Positions 1-9,440 are shown, counted from the stretch's first letter. The stretch: 64,000 nt of DNA from Streptomyces sp. NBC_00353 (GCF_036108815.1 NZ_CP107985.1:3472001-3536000); one strand, 5' to 3'. Numbers and translations: made by a program. Notes: generated by a model from the sequence alone, not told the origin.

Positions 1-763
1 CGTTCAGGGTGGCCAGCCAGTCGTCGGTGACGGACTGCGGCTGCCGGCTGCCGACGAGGGCGCCGGTCAGGTGGCCGTTGTCGGCGGCGGTCTCGTCGAT
101 GCGGTATTTGGTGCCGCTCGCATCGACGAGATAGCGGGCTCCGGTCTGGCCCTTGACGTACAGGACCTCGCCACCGCTGAGCCTGTTGGCGCCGTCGGTC
201 CGCCTGTTGTCGCGTTCGGCGAAGACGAAGGCGGCCTTCTGCACGGTGTTGCCCTTGCCTCCGGGCTGTTCGCAGACGGCCCACCGCTTGGCCGTGCCCG
301 CGTCGTTCGCCTCGGGCAGCCGGTCGGGGGCGTACGGGATGCCGAGGACCGGTCCGCGCGGCGGGCTGCCCGCGTCGAGGATGTCGTCGGGTACCTGGAT
401 GACGTCGTACTGCTGCGGGGTGAGGAGCAGTCGGGCGGAGGCGAGGTTCAGTACGGGATGCAGCAGGGTCTTCTTCTTCGTGCCCTTGCCGGTGGTGAGC
501 ACGACATAGCGGGTGGTGGACTGCTTGCCGACGATCACGTTGGTGAAGGGCTTGTCCCAGTCCTTGGGTGCGGTGGGCTTGAACATGCCGTAGGCCCCGA
601 AGCCCGCGAGGATCAGCGCCCCGGCCACCATGCTCGGGAGGACGGCGCGCAGGGGGCGCGGCGCGCCCTCCTCGGTGCCGGTGGGCGAGGGTTGGAGAAA
701 TGCCGCCACCGTGCGTTTCTTCGCAAAGGTGTACGCGTTGAGTTCATCCCGCCGTGATGTCAT
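1..763 (-). CDS. eccB: Type VII secretion protein EccB, 5' part
   Basis: EccB is a membrane subunit of the ESX/type VII secretion core, with one helix near the N-terminus and a large extracytoplasmic domain. The first 254 codons are visible and the gene leaves the window at its left edge; the family is usually 450-500 residues. The protein opens with MTSRRDELNAYTFAKKR, the characteristic EccB N-terminus, followed by a hydrophobic segment at about residues 41-60. The start is the ATG at 761-763. It is divergent from eccE across a 225-bp gap that must hold both promoters. The extracytoplasmic part has no enzyme motif. The family call rests on the N-terminal motif, the single helix and the eccE neighbour. 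Confidence 0.88.
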   Translation of the reverse strand, partial: MTSRRDELNAYTFAKKRTVAAFLQPSPTGTEEGAPRPLRAVLPSMVAGALILAGFGAYGMFKPTAPKDWDKPFTNVIVGKQSTTRYVVLTTGKGTKKKTLLHPVLNLASARLLLTPQQYDVIQVPDDILDAGSPPRGPVLGIPYAPDRLPEANDAGTAKRWAVCEQPGGKGNTVQKAAFVFAERDNRRTDGANRLSGGEVLYVKGQTGARYLVDASGTKYRIDETAADNGHLTGALVGSRQPQSVTDDWLATLN

Positions 764-988
764 GAGTCTGCGTGTCTCCCGTGTCTCCCCGCGCGGCTCC
801 AGGAGTTCGCGTCCCCCGACCCCTGCGCCGGCCCCCCGGATGCCGGACCGCGCTGCCGGACAGGCCCCTACTATGCCTGCTGACCCCGGGCGACTGCGGG
901 GCGGGTAGGGTGATCCAGCCGCCAAAGCCCCGGCGGGACAGGGGTGATCGGGTCGAAACGGGGGCCTTATGAACGGGGGAATGCCGGA

Positions 989-2353
989 ATGATGTCTTCC
1001 GCGACGCGGACACGTCCGGCCGGGAACGCACCACCCCCCGCAGCCCGTACACCCACCGGAGCGGCGTCCTCCCCGTACCCGCCCGGCGGACCGGCGCGCG
1101 GCTCCTCCGGCCCCGGCCGACAAGCCGTCCCGCGGCTGAACGGACGCCCCGGACACTTCGGTTCGTTCCGATTGCAACAACTCGTACTGATCGAGATCGC
1201 GGCTGCGCTGCTGCTCGTGTCCTGGGTGATCGAGCCTCTGCTGCTGGTTCCGGCCGGCGCGGTCGCCACTGCGCTGGTGCTGCTCGCCGTCCTCCGCAGG
1301 CACCGCCGTTCGCTGCCCGAATGGCTGGGCACCGCGATCGCGCTGCGCGCGCGTACCCGCAGGGCCGCGTCGCTGGTGCTGCCCGCAGGTACTGAGCCGG
1401 GGATCGCGCCCGCCGTCGAGTGCGACCCGGCGCTGCGCACGTACTCGTTCAGCGACCGTGACCGGCGGCCGGTCGGGATGATCGGCGACGGTACGTTCCT
1501 CACGGCCGTACTGCAGATCGAGTCGGACGCCACGGCCCTGCGGCCCGACCGGTCCGCACAGCCGTTGCCGCTGACCCTGGTCCGGGATGTCCTCGACGTC
1601 GACGGCATCCGCCTGGAGTCGGCGCAGATCGTGCAGCACACCCAGCCCGCGCCCGCTCCGCATCTGCCCCCGCAGTCCGTCGCGGCACGCAACTACGCAC
1701 CGCTGCAGGCCCGGACGGGATCGCCCGCGGTCCGGATCACCTGGATCGCGCTCAAGCTGGACCCGGAGCTCTGCCCGGAGGCCGTGCAGGCGCGCGGCGG
1801 CGGGGTCGAGGGAGCGCAGAAGTGTCTCGTACGCGCTGCCGATCAGCTGGCCAGCAGACTGACGGGGGCCGGTTTCCGCGCGACGGTGCTGACCGAGCAG
1901 GAGTTGACGTCGGCGATCGCGACCTCGGCCTGCGTCAGCCCGTCGGCGATGGAGCAGGCGGGCCGGACCCACACACCGGCGCGGCGCACCCAGGAGAACG
2001 CGCGGACGTGGCGCTGCGACGACCGGTGGCACACCACCTACTGGGTGGGACGCTGGCCGCAGTTCGGCGGGGCGACGAGCGGTGGCGGGGCGTCGATGCC
2101 GCAGCTGGTCGCACTGCTCACCTCGCTCCCGGCGCTCGCCACGACCTTCAGCCTGACGCTGGGACACGGCGACCGGCAGGAGGTCTCGATCGCCGGCCAT
2201 GTCCGGATCACCGGACGCAGCGACGAGGAACTGCTCACCGCCCGGCACGAGTTGGAGCGCACCGCGCGTGGCGTGAAGACATCGCTGGTGCGACTCGACC
2301 GCGAGCAGCTGCCCGGTGTGCTCGCCACGCTGCCGCTCGGGGGTACCCGCTGA
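989..2353 (+). CDS. eccE: Type VII secretion protein EccE
   Basis: EccE is a peripheral membrane component of the ESX translocon. The 454-residue product has a Pro/Ala-rich N-terminus of about 60 residues, two adjacent hydrophobic helices (about 64-80 and 83-102), then a long soluble domain, the expected EccE layout. The frame is open from a GTG at 944, but the ATG at 989 is preferred because GGGGGA lies 8 bases upstream; a second ATG follows at once. It is divergent from eccB, and its stop shares one base with the next ATG (TGATG), so the two genes are probably translationally coupled. Sequence conservation in EccE is low, so the call leans on topology and context. Confidence 0.78.
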   Translation: MMSSATRTRPAGNAPPPAARTPTGAASSPYPPGGPARGSSGPGRQAVPRLNGRPGHFGSFRLQQLVLIEIAAALLLVSWVIEPLLLVPAGAVATALVLLAVLRRHRRSLPEWLGTAIALRARTRRAASLVLPAGTEPGIAPAVECDPALRTYSFSDRDRRPVGMIGDGTFLTAVLQIESDATALRPDRSAQPLPLTLVRDVLDVDGIRLESAQIVQHTQPAPAPHLPPQSVAARNYAPLQARTGSPAVRITWIALKLDPELCPEAVQARGGGVEGAQKCLVRAADQLASRLTGAGFRATVLTEQELTSAIATSACVSPSAMEQAGRTHTPARRTQENARTWRCDDRWHTTYWVGRWPQFGGATSGGGASMPQLVALLTSLPALATTFSLTLGHGDRQEVSIAGHVRITGRSDEELLTARHELERTARGVKTSLVRLDREQLPGVLATLPLGGTR

Positions 2354-3075
2354 TGTCCGTACCCACCAGTGCCCGCGCCCGGCTGGGCTTCGGGCTGATC
2401 GGACCGCGTCGCAGCCGGCACACGGTCTCCGTCGAGCAACTGGCCTCGATGGCCCTGCCGCTCGGCGACGACGGCATGGTGATCGGTGTGGACGCCGAGG
2501 GGCGGCCCGCCGTGCTCGGCATCAACCGGCCGACGCCGTACGACGTCACACTGATCGGCGGGCTGTGGACGGCGCAGGTGCTGGCCCTGCGGGCGGCCGC
2601 GACCGGCGCCCGGATCGTCGTGGAGACCGGCCGGGCCCACGCCTGGACGGGGCTCGCACAGGCGGCCGGGGGTGGCCAGCCGTGCATTTCGCTGCACGAC
2701 GTGGGACGGGTGCCACCGCAGGGCGCCTCGGCCGGCAGCCCGGTGGTCGTGGTGCGGGACTGCGGGATGCGGCCGCCGCGCGGGCGAGTGGTGTCCGGGC
2801 CCTGGCAGTCGGTGATGACGCTGCTGCCGTATCTGAGTCCGGTGGCCCCCGGATTGATGAAGAAGGCGTCCCTGGTGGGGATTCAGCGGGTATCTCCCGA
2901 CGAGGCCGCGCAGATCGGGCGAATCGCTCATCTGCCGGTCGCCGCGACGCAGGCGCTGTCGACGCTGGCGGACGGGGTCACCCTCTGGTGCACGGAACGG
3001 GACCGGCAGTTCGTGATGACGCAGGCCACCGATGCGGAGACGGGGCTGCTGGGCGGCGCACGACGGATGGACTGA
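2353..3075 (+). CDS. Conserved hypothetical protein coupled to eccE
   Basis: A 240-residue soluble protein of unknown function. It has no signal peptide, no membrane segment and no motif I recognise. Mixed hydrophobic strands around VTLIGGLWTAQVLALRAA resemble an alpha/beta nucleotide-binding-like core, but no Walker motif is present. The ATG overlaps the eccE stop by one base, which implies coupled translation and a role in the same ESX locus. The codons are normally GC-rich at the third position, so the gene is real. It could be a degenerate EccC-type ATPase domain or an actinobacterial ESX accessory factor; the sequence does not decide. A 336-bp non-coding gap follows. Confidence 0.6.
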   Translation: MSVPTSARARLGFGLIGPRRSRHTVSVEQLASMALPLGDDGMVIGVDAEGRPAVLGINRPTPYDVTLIGGLWTAQVLALRAAATGARIVVETGRAHAWTGLAQAAGGGQPCISLHDVGRVPPQGASAGSPVVVVRDCGMRPPRGRVVSGPWQSVMTLLPYLSPVAPGLMKKASLVGIQRVSPDEAAQIGRIAHLPVAATQALSTLADGVTLWCTERDRQFVMTQATDAETGLLGGARRMD

Positions 3076-3411
3076 CCGTCGCACGCGCGCGAGGTACGTA
3101 CCGGTCCGGGCAAGGCGCACGGAATGTTCACATATCCGTGTGCAGATGTATGAGTTTGACCGCTTCGCTCGTCATGCTCTGACCTACTCGGTTCACTTGG
3201 GGGCTACGCGTGACGTACTGGACAGCTCTTGCGGTGCCCTACGGCCTGCCGGAGGGGGCCCGATGACGATTAGGGTGGGTAGGGGCGCGGCAGTAGAACC
3301 TGCGGGCAGGCAGTGCGCGTCCCAAGGGGGAGAGCCGGGCGGTTCGGAATACGGGAACGGTCGCCCCCACCCACCACGGCACAAGGGTGCTCGACCACAC
3401 CAGGAGGCAAA
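3076..3411 (+). promoter_or_regulatory. Long leader before the EspI-like gene
   Basis: This 336-bp stretch separates the ESX genes from the ATPase gene and has no credible ORF. It is less GC-rich than its surroundings near 3120-3200, where a promoter would be expected. A TTGACC at about 3154 could be a -35 element but I see no convincing -10 partner. At the end AGGAGG at 3402-3407 is a strong ribosome binding site for the GTG at 3412. No clear terminator hairpin was found for the upstream genes, so read-through is possible. Confidence 0.35.
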
Positions 3412-6183
3412 GTGAACGGCGATCGGGACGAAATCCGAGAGGGCTGGAGCAGGCCCGTCGACGAGTCGTCCGACGCGGAGCCCGCCGAGATGACGGGTGA
3501 GTTCACCATCGACTACACCCCGCCCGCCTGGTACACGCAGAACGCGTCCGGGGACTCGTCGGGCGGGGCCGGATCGCACCTGGCGCCGCCTCCGCCGCCC
3601 AACGGGGCGCCGGTGTCCGTGCCCGGGCTGCCGGCCGGGGGCGGCTTCGAGCCCACCTGGGCTCCGGCACCGCCCGCAGCCGCACCGCCGGTGGCACCGG
3701 TCGCGCCGACACCCCCTGCTGCTGCCGCTGCCGCTGATTCCTCTTCCTCCCCCGCGCCCGGGGCAGGGGAGGCAAGTGGTGCGCCGGCTCCTTTCGGAGG
3801 CGGAGACCTGGAGAGCGGCGCGACCATGCGGTTCTCGCCGGCCGCGCTGAAGCGGGAGATCGCGGAGCGGGAGGCTGCGGCCGCGGAGGCCGCGGACGCC
3901 GCTGTGGCCGCGACTGCGGCCGCGACAACTGCCCCGCCGGCAGACGGGGCCGGTGCCGGTGATCGTGGCGGGGACGGTGGCGCTGCCGATTCTGGCGCGA
4001 CCGCCGGATCCGATTCGGGACAGCCTTCCGACGTGGCGACCGGCGACGGCGACGGCGATGCGGGACCGGTGACCGATGCGGTCAGGGACTCCGTTACGGA
4101 CGAGGTTCCGGCCGACGTTCCTGCCGACGCCGACGAGCCTGTCGGCCCTGCGCCCTCGGACGCCATTTCGGACGCGGTGCCGCCGAACGCCCCGCCGGCC
4201 GCTGCGCCGCCGACCCCTTGGACCCCGGCACCGCCCGCGCAGGGCACTCTGCCGCCGCTGCCGCCCGCCTTCCAGCCCGCCGCGCCGCAGCCCGACGCGC
4301 CCCAGCCGGCGCCGCAGTGGCCGGCGACGGGGCCTGCCCAGACGAACCAGGCGCCCGGCGGTTACGGGTTCCCGAACCCCGCGCAGGCGCCGCACACGCC
4401 TCAGGCACCGCAAGCGCCTCAGCTGCCTGCCCAGCGGAACGCCCCGGCGCCGCAGGGCGGTTACGGATTCCCGCCGCAGCCGCAGGCGCCCGCCCAGGGA
4501 GTGCCGCTGCCGCCGCAGGTTCCGCAGCACCCCGCTCCCCCCGCGCCGCCGGTGCAGGGCGCATACGGGTTCCCGCAACCGCCTCAGGTGCCGCAGCCAC
4601 CGCAGTGGCCCGCACAGCAGAGCGCCCCGCAGCCGCCCCAGGCCCACCAGGCGCCCCAGCCGCCGGTCCAGGGCGCGCCCAATCTGCCCGCGCCGGTCGC
4701 GCCCCAGCCGCCCGCCCACCAGCAACAGCCCCAGCAACCCCAACACCTGCACCCGCAACAGCAGCCGCCGCAGGGTCCGCCCGTCGACCCGCGCACCGGC
4801 GCGGCCTGGCCCACCCCGGTCACCCATGACCAGCGCGAGCGTTCCGTGCCCGGCGCACCCCTCGGTTACACGGCGGCTGTGGAGCTGTCCTCCGACCGCC
4901 TGGTCCGGGGCAAGCAGAAGGCCAAGAGCAGCCGTGCGCCGTCCGCCGCGTCCCGCTTCAAGCTGGGCAACAAGAAGGAGGAGGCCGAGCGGCAGCGCAA
5001 GCTCGACCTGATCCGTACGCCCGTGCTGTCGTGCTACCGGATCGCGGTCATCAGCCTCAAGGGCGGTGTCGGCAAGACCACGACGACCACCGCACTCGGC
5101 GCGACCCTGGCCACCGAGCGCCAGGACAAGATCCTCGCCATCGACGCCAACCCGGACGCCGGTACGCTCGGCCGCCGCGTGCGTCGCGAGACCGGGGCCA
5201 CCATCCGTGACCTGGTCCAGGCGATCCCGTACCTCAACTCGTACATGGACATCCGCCGCTTCACCTCGCAGGCGCCCTCCGGTCTGGAGATCATCGCCAA
5301 CGACGTGGACCCGGCGGTCTCGACGACCTTCAACGACGAGGACTACCGGCGCGCGATCGATGTCCTCGGCAAGCAGTACCCGATCATCCTCACCGACTCG
5401 GGTACCGGTCTGCTCTACAGCGCGATGCGCGGAGTGCTGGACCTCGCCGACCAGTTGATCATCATCTCGACGCCGTCGGTCGACGGTGCCTCGAGTGCCT
5501 CCACGACGCTGGACTGGCTGTCGGCGCACGGGTACGCGGAACTGGTGCAGCGCTCGATCACCGTCATTTCCGGGGTCCGCGAGACCGGGAAGATGATCAA
5601 GGTCGATGACATCGTGCAGCACTTCGAGACGCGCTGCCGGGGCGTGATCGTCGTACCGTTCGACGAGCATCTGTCGGCCGGCGCCGAGGTCGACCTGGAC
5701 ATGATGCGCCCGAAGACCCGCGAGGCGTACTTCAACCTCTCCGCGCTGGTCGCCGAGGACTTCCCGCGCGCCCAGCAGCAGCAGGGCCTGTGGACGTCGG
5801 ACGGCAACAACCCGCCGCCGCAGTTCGCCCCGCCGATGCCCGGACACCAGACGCCCGGTCAGCAGCCGTACGCACCACAGCAGACGGGCCAGCCGTATCC
5901 GCCTCAGCAGCCCCAGCAGCCCTACCCGCCCCATCAGCCGTACGGGGGACAGCAGCCGTATCCCCCGCACCCCGGTCCCGGTGCACAGCAGAACGGCTGG
6001 CAGCAGTCGTTGCCGTCCCAGGCCCAGTCCCCGGCGAGCCCGGCCGGCCCGCCCGCGCCGCAGCAGCACGGCGGTCAGCCCGGCTTGCCGGCACAGCAGG
6101 ACCACCCCGAACTGCAAGGCCCCGTCCCGCCCGCGGGCTGGCAGCAGCACCCTCCGCAGCCACCGCCAGCGCCTCAGCAGTAA
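3412..6183 (+). CDS. EspI-like MinD/ParA ATPase with Pro/Ala-rich arms
   Basis: A 923-residue protein with three parts: a disordered Pro/Ala/Gln-rich N-terminus of about 500 residues, a MinD/ParA-type ATPase domain, and a disordered Pro/Gln tail of about 120 residues. The deviant Walker A motif KGGVGKT is at residues 550-556, followed by AIDANPDAGTLGRR and an ILTDSGTG switch region, as in this superfamily. The architecture resembles mycobacterial EspI, encoded in ESX-1 loci, and the position beside eccB/eccE agrees. A membrane-surface or regulatory role in ESX secretion is inferred. The GTG start is chosen from the AGGAGG just upstream; the frame is open to 3313 but lacks a site there. Near-identical GGYGFP/GAYGFP motifs repeat in the N-terminal arm. 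A strong terminator follows. Confidence 0.8.
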   Translation: MNGDRDEIREGWSRPVDESSDAEPAEMTGEFTIDYTPPAWYTQNASGDSSGGAGSHLAPPPPPNGAPVSVPGLPAGGGFEPTWAPAPPAAAPPVAPVAPTPPAAAAAADSSSSPAPGAGEASGAPAPFGGGDLESGATMRFSPAALKREIAEREAAAAEAADAAVAATAAATTAPPADGAGAGDRGGDGGAADSGATAGSDSGQPSDVATGDGDGDAGPVTDAVRDSVTDEVPADVPADADEPVGPAPSDAISDAVPPNAPPAAAPPTPWTPAPPAQGTLPPLPPAFQPAAPQPDAPQPAPQWPATGPAQTNQAPGGYGFPNPAQAPHTPQAPQAPQLPAQRNAPAPQGGYGFPPQPQAPAQGVPLPPQVPQHPAPPAPPVQGAYGFPQPPQVPQPPQWPAQQSAPQPPQAHQAPQPPVQGAPNLPAPVAPQPPAHQQQPQQPQHLHPQQQPPQGPPVDPRTGAAWPTPVTHDQRERSVPGAPLGYTAAVELSSDRLVRGKQKAKSSRAPSAASRFKLGNKKEEAERQRKLDLIRTPVLSCYRIAVISLKGGVGKTTTTTALGATLATERQDKILAIDANPDAGTLGRRVRRETGATIRDLVQAIPYLNSYMDIRRFTSQAPSGLEIIANDVDPAVSTTFNDEDYRRAIDVLGKQYPIILTDSGTGLLYSAMRGVLDLADQLIIISTPSVDGASSASTTLDWLSAHGYAELVQRSITVISGVRETGKMIKVDDIVQHFETRCRGVIVVPFDEHLSAGAEVDLDMMRPKTREAYFNLSALVAEDFPRAQQQQGLWTSDGNNPPPQFAPPMPGHQTPGQQPYAPQQTGQPYPPQQPQQPYPPHQPYGGQQPYPPHPGPGAQQNGWQQSLPSQAQSPASPAGPPAPQQHGGQPGLPAQQDHPELQGPVPPAGWQQHPPQPPPAPQQ

Positions 6184-6205
6184 GGCATCAGAGGTCTAAA
6201 CCAAT

Positions 6206-6239
6206 GAGGGCCCGCACCGTCCCGACGGTGCGGGCCCTC
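6206..6239 (+). terminator. Terminator after the EspI-like gene
   Basis: A perfect 15-bp stem (GAGGGCCCGCACCGT and its complement) with a CCCG loop lies 23 bases after the TAA. It has no long U tract, which is usual in Streptomyces. It separates the ESX locus from the ABC importer. Confidence 0.85.
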
Positions 6240-6380
6240 TGGGCATTCCTGCAGCCCACACGCCGTTTGGGGCACCGTTGACGCGACTCGACCGGCGCTG
6301 GTAGACCTTCGCTTCACCAGTTGGCGAACCAGAGATCAACCCGCCTTCTCCGTGCGAGTCATGACGCGAGGTCCCTGTTC

Positions 6381-8261
6381 ATGGTCACAAGAGTCCCACC
6401 ACCCTCCGCTCAGCCACGCTCACGTATGCGTACCCTCCTGGCATCCGGTGCCGCGGCCCTCGCATTGGCGGCCGGATCGATCGTCCCCGGGATGCCCGTC
6501 GGCGCCGCCCCGCAGCAGGCGCAGGCAGCCGACAACGGCAAGACGACGCTGACCGTCGCGGTCGCACAGAGCGTCGACTCACTGAGCCCGTTCCTCGCTC
6601 AGCGGCTGATGAGCACCAGCGTCCACCGGCTCATGTACGACTTCCTCACCAACTACGACCCCAAGGACAACCACACGGTCCCTGGGCTCGCCACCAAGTG
6701 GGAGCCGTCCGCCGACAAGCTGACCTGGACGTACACCATACGGCCCAACTCCAAGTGGTCGGACGGGCAGCAGGCCACCGCCGAGGACGCGGCGTGGACC
6801 TTCAACAAGATGATGACCGACGAAGGTGCCGCCACCGCGAACGGCAGCTTCGTCGCGAACTTCAAGAAGGTGACGGCGCCCAGCCCGGAGAAGCTGGTCA
6901 TCGAGCTGAAGCAGCCTCAGGCCACCATGGCCGCACTCGATGTGCCGATCGTGCCGAAGCATGTCTGGGAGAAGGTCGGGGACTTCTCGAAGTTCAACAA
7001 CGACACCAAGTTCCCGATCGTGGGCAACGGGCCGTACATCCTGACCGACTACAAGGTCGACCAGTATGTGAAGCTCAAGGCCAACAAGAGCTTCTGGCGC
7101 GGCGCCCCCAAGTTCGACGAACTGGTCTTCAAGACGTACAAGGACCAGGACGCCGCGGTCGCCGCCCTGCGCAAGGGTGAGGTCTCGTTCGTCGCGGGCG
7201 CCCCCGCGCTCACGCCCGCCCAGGCCGCGTCCCTCAAGGGCGACAAGAACATCAAGGTCAACGAGGGTCCGGGCCGCCGCTTCTTCGCGCTGGCCACCAA
7301 CCCGGGTGCGCAGACCAAGGACGGCAAGAAGTTCGGCGACGGCAACAAGGCCCTGCTCGACCAGAAGGTCCGTCAGGCGCTCTTCCTGTCGATCGACCGC
7401 AAGACCATCATCGACAAGGTCTTCCAGGGCCACGCCGTCGAGGGCCAGGGCTACATTCCGCCGCGTTTCTCGGACTACTTCTGGCAGCCGTCCGACAGCC
7501 AGAAGCTGTCGTACGACCCCGACCGGGCGGGCAAGCTCCTCGACCAGGCGGGGTACAAGCTCAAGGGCGACCAGCGCGTCGGCAAGGACGGCAAGCCGCT
7601 CGACCTGCGCATCCTGTGCCACGCCACGGACCCGAACGACAAGGCGATCGGCAAGTACCTCAAGGAGTGGTGGGGCAAGCTCGGCATCGGCCTGAAGGTC
7701 GACTGCCGCGACGACGTCTCGGTGCCCTGGTACGCCGGTGAGTACGACCTCGCCTTCGACGGCTGGTCCGTCAACCCGGACCCGGACTTCGTCCTGGGCA
7801 TCCACACCTGCTCGGCCCTGCCCGCCAAGGCCAAGGAGAGCGCAGCCACGGACAACTTCATCTGCGACAAGACGTACGACGAGCTGTACAAGAAGCAGCT
7901 CGCCGAGTACGACCCGGCCAAGCGGGCGGACATCGTCAAGCAGATGGAGTCGTGGATGTACGACTCCGGGTACATGAACATCATCGCGTACCCGAACGCG
8001 GTCGAGGCGTACCGCACCGACCAGATCAAGTCCATCACCACCATGCCCGAGGCGGCCGGCAACATCTACGGCCAGGACGGGTACTGGAGTTGGTGGTCGG
8101 CCGTTCCGGCGGCCGCCGACGGCAAGAACGGTTCGGCCGCCGACAGCGGTGGCAGCTCGACCGGTGTCGTCATCGGCATCGTCGTCGCCGTGGTGGTGGT
8201 CGCCGGTGGCGGGTTCCTCCTCGCGCGGCGCCGCCGCAGCACGGCGGAGGAACGCGAATAA
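6381..8261 (+). CDS. ABC importer substrate-binding protein, family 5
   Basis: Solute-binding protein of a peptide/nickel-type ABC importer, 626 residues. It has an N-terminal Sec signal (hydrophobic stretch near residues 20-40 ending in AQAA), a family 5 body and no lipobox cysteine. Instead it ends with a Ser/Gly linker, a valine-rich helix at about 595-618 and RRRR, a stop-transfer anchor. It is therefore probably fixed to the membrane by its C-terminus rather than by lipid. The ATG at 6381 is chosen because GAGG lies 9 bases upstream; the frame is open to 6321, and an ATG at 6426 would still leave a signal peptide. It is the first gene of a five-gene importer cluster; a hairpin separates it from the permease genes. 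The substrate is unknown; oligopeptides are the commonest for this family. Confidence 0.88.
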   Translation: MVTRVPPPSAQPRSRMRTLLASGAAALALAAGSIVPGMPVGAAPQQAQAADNGKTTLTVAVAQSVDSLSPFLAQRLMSTSVHRLMYDFLTNYDPKDNHTVPGLATKWEPSADKLTWTYTIRPNSKWSDGQQATAEDAAWTFNKMMTDEGAATANGSFVANFKKVTAPSPEKLVIELKQPQATMAALDVPIVPKHVWEKVGDFSKFNNDTKFPIVGNGPYILTDYKVDQYVKLKANKSFWRGAPKFDELVFKTYKDQDAAVAALRKGEVSFVAGAPALTPAQAASLKGDKNIKVNEGPGRRFFALATNPGAQTKDGKKFGDGNKALLDQKVRQALFLSIDRKTIIDKVFQGHAVEGQGYIPPRFSDYFWQPSDSQKLSYDPDRAGKLLDQAGYKLKGDQRVGKDGKPLDLRILCHATDPNDKAIGKYLKEWWGKLGIGLKVDCRDDVSVPWYAGEYDLAFDGWSVNPDPDFVLGIHTCSALPAKAKESAATDNFICDKTYDELYKKQLAEYDPAKRADIVKQMESWMYDSGYMNIIAYPNAVEAYRTDQIKSITTMPEAAGNIYGQDGYWSWWSAVPAAADGKNGSAADSGGSSTGVVIGIVVAVVVVAGGGFLLARRRRSTAEERE

Positions 8262-8278
8262 TCACGCGAACGGGATGA

Positions 8279-8326
8279 GAGGGACCGGCAGGGGGCCACG
8301 ACATCGCATCCCCCTGCCGGTCCCTC
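8279..8326 (+). terminator. Hairpin between binding protein and permease genes
   Basis: A perfect 17-bp stem (8279-8295 with 8310-8326) and a 14-base loop lie inside the ABC cluster, just after the binding-protein gene. Such intercistronic hairpins usually lower downstream expression or stabilise the upstream message, giving more binding protein than permease. A full terminator is also possible. Confidence 0.7.
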
Positions 8327-8357
8327 CAAGTGCAGCACGAGTAACGAGAGTTCCCCC

Positions 8358-9440
8358 ATGACAGCTGACAGCACTCCGGCGCTCGTGCAGAACGCGGATG
8401 CGGACATCGACGGCCGGGCTCCGGCCGGGCCGACGGTCGCCCGCGACGCACGGGCGCGCAACATCAAGGTCTATCTCCAGTACGTGGCGGCAAAGATCGC
8501 GGGAGCGGTCGTCTCCCTGTTCGCCGTTCTGGTCACCAGCTTCTTCCTCTTCCGCCTCATCCCCAGCGACCCCGTGAAGCAGATGACCGGCGGCCGCCGC
8601 GTCTCCGCCGAGCAGCTCCAGTCGCTCAGACACCAGTTCGGCCTCGACCAGCCGCTCTGGAAGCAGTTCACGAGCTACGTGGGTGATGCGCTGACCGGGG
8701 ACTTCGGTACCTCGTTCCAGTTCCACAGCCCCGTCATCGACAAGATCACCGAGGCGCTCCCGGCGACGCTGCTGCTCACCGGCACGGCATACGTCCTCTA
8801 CACGGCGCTCGGCATCTGGCTGGGCACCCGTACCGCCTGGCGCAACGGCTCCCGCAGCGACCGCTTCAACACCGCGTTCGCGCTCACGCTCTACTCGGTG
8901 CCGTCGTTCTGGCTGGGCCTGCTCCTGATCATTGTCTTCTCGGTGGGCATCGGCCCGATCCCCGGCATGTTCCCGACGGGCGGCCTGGAGTCGGGCGGCG
9001 AGACAGGCCTCGCCTATGTCCTCGACGTCGCCCATCACCTGGTGCTTCCCGTGATCACACTGGTCGCGGTCGGCTATGCGCAGACACTCCTCGTGATGCG
9101 TTCCTCGCTCCTCGACGAGATGGGCAGCGACTATCTGACGACAGCCCGCGCGAAGGGGCTCCGTGACGATGTCGTACGGCGCAAGCACGCCGTCCCGAAC
9201 GCGATGCTGCCCACGTTCACACTGATGTTCGTGAACCTTGGTCATGTGGTGGCGGGCCAGATCCTGGTCGAGACGGTGTTCTCCTGGCCGGGACTCGGCG
9301 GTCTCTTCTACCAGGCGCTGAGCGTGCCCGACCTTCCCCTCGTCCAAGGGCTGTTCTTCGTCTTCGCCACCGCGGTGATCCTGGCGAACACCCTCGCCGA
9401 CGTGCTGTATCCGCTGCTCGATCCCCGGGTGGGCCGATGA
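8358..9440 (+). CDS. ABC importer permease, DppB/OppB type
   Basis: Inner-membrane permease of the importer, 360 residues. A 35-residue hydrophilic N-terminus precedes the first helix (VVSLFAVLVTSFFLFRLIP), then the long extracytoplasmic loop typical of DppB, and further helices. The coupling-loop signature for the ATPases is visible as the stretch from YLTTARAKGL to HAVPNAMLPT. The stop overlaps the next ATG (ATGA), giving translational coupling with the second permease. Length is slightly above the family norm because of the N-terminal extension. Confidence 0.92.
   Translation: MTADSTPALVQNADADIDGRAPAGPTVARDARARNIKVYLQYVAAKIAGAVVSLFAVLVTSFFLFRLIPSDPVKQMTGGRRVSAEQLQSLRHQFGLDQPLWKQFTSYVGDALTGDFGTSFQFHSPVIDKITEALPATLLLTGTAYVLYTALGIWLGTRTAWRNGSRSDRFNTAFALTLYSVPSFWLGLLLIIVFSVGIGPIPGMFPTGGLESGGETGLAYVLDVAHHLVLPVITLVAVGYAQTLLVMRSSLLDEMGSDYLTTARAKGLRDDVVRRKHAVPNAMLPTFTLMFVNLGHVVAGQILVETVFSWPGLGGLFYQALSVPDLPLVQGLFFVFATAVILANTLADVLYPLLDPRVGR

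Noticed and set aside
1..3411. WXG100 (EsxA/EsxB) genes expected at an ESX locus
   Set aside because: No short ORF with a WxG motif and the right length was found here; they probably lie left of the window.
3193..6150. 985-codon open frame antisense to the EspI-like ATPase gene
   Set aside because: It mirrors Pro/Ala-rich GC-rich coding sequence; the product is Arg/Gly/Leu low-complexity with no motif, while the plus strand has a clear ATPase domain and ribosome binding site.
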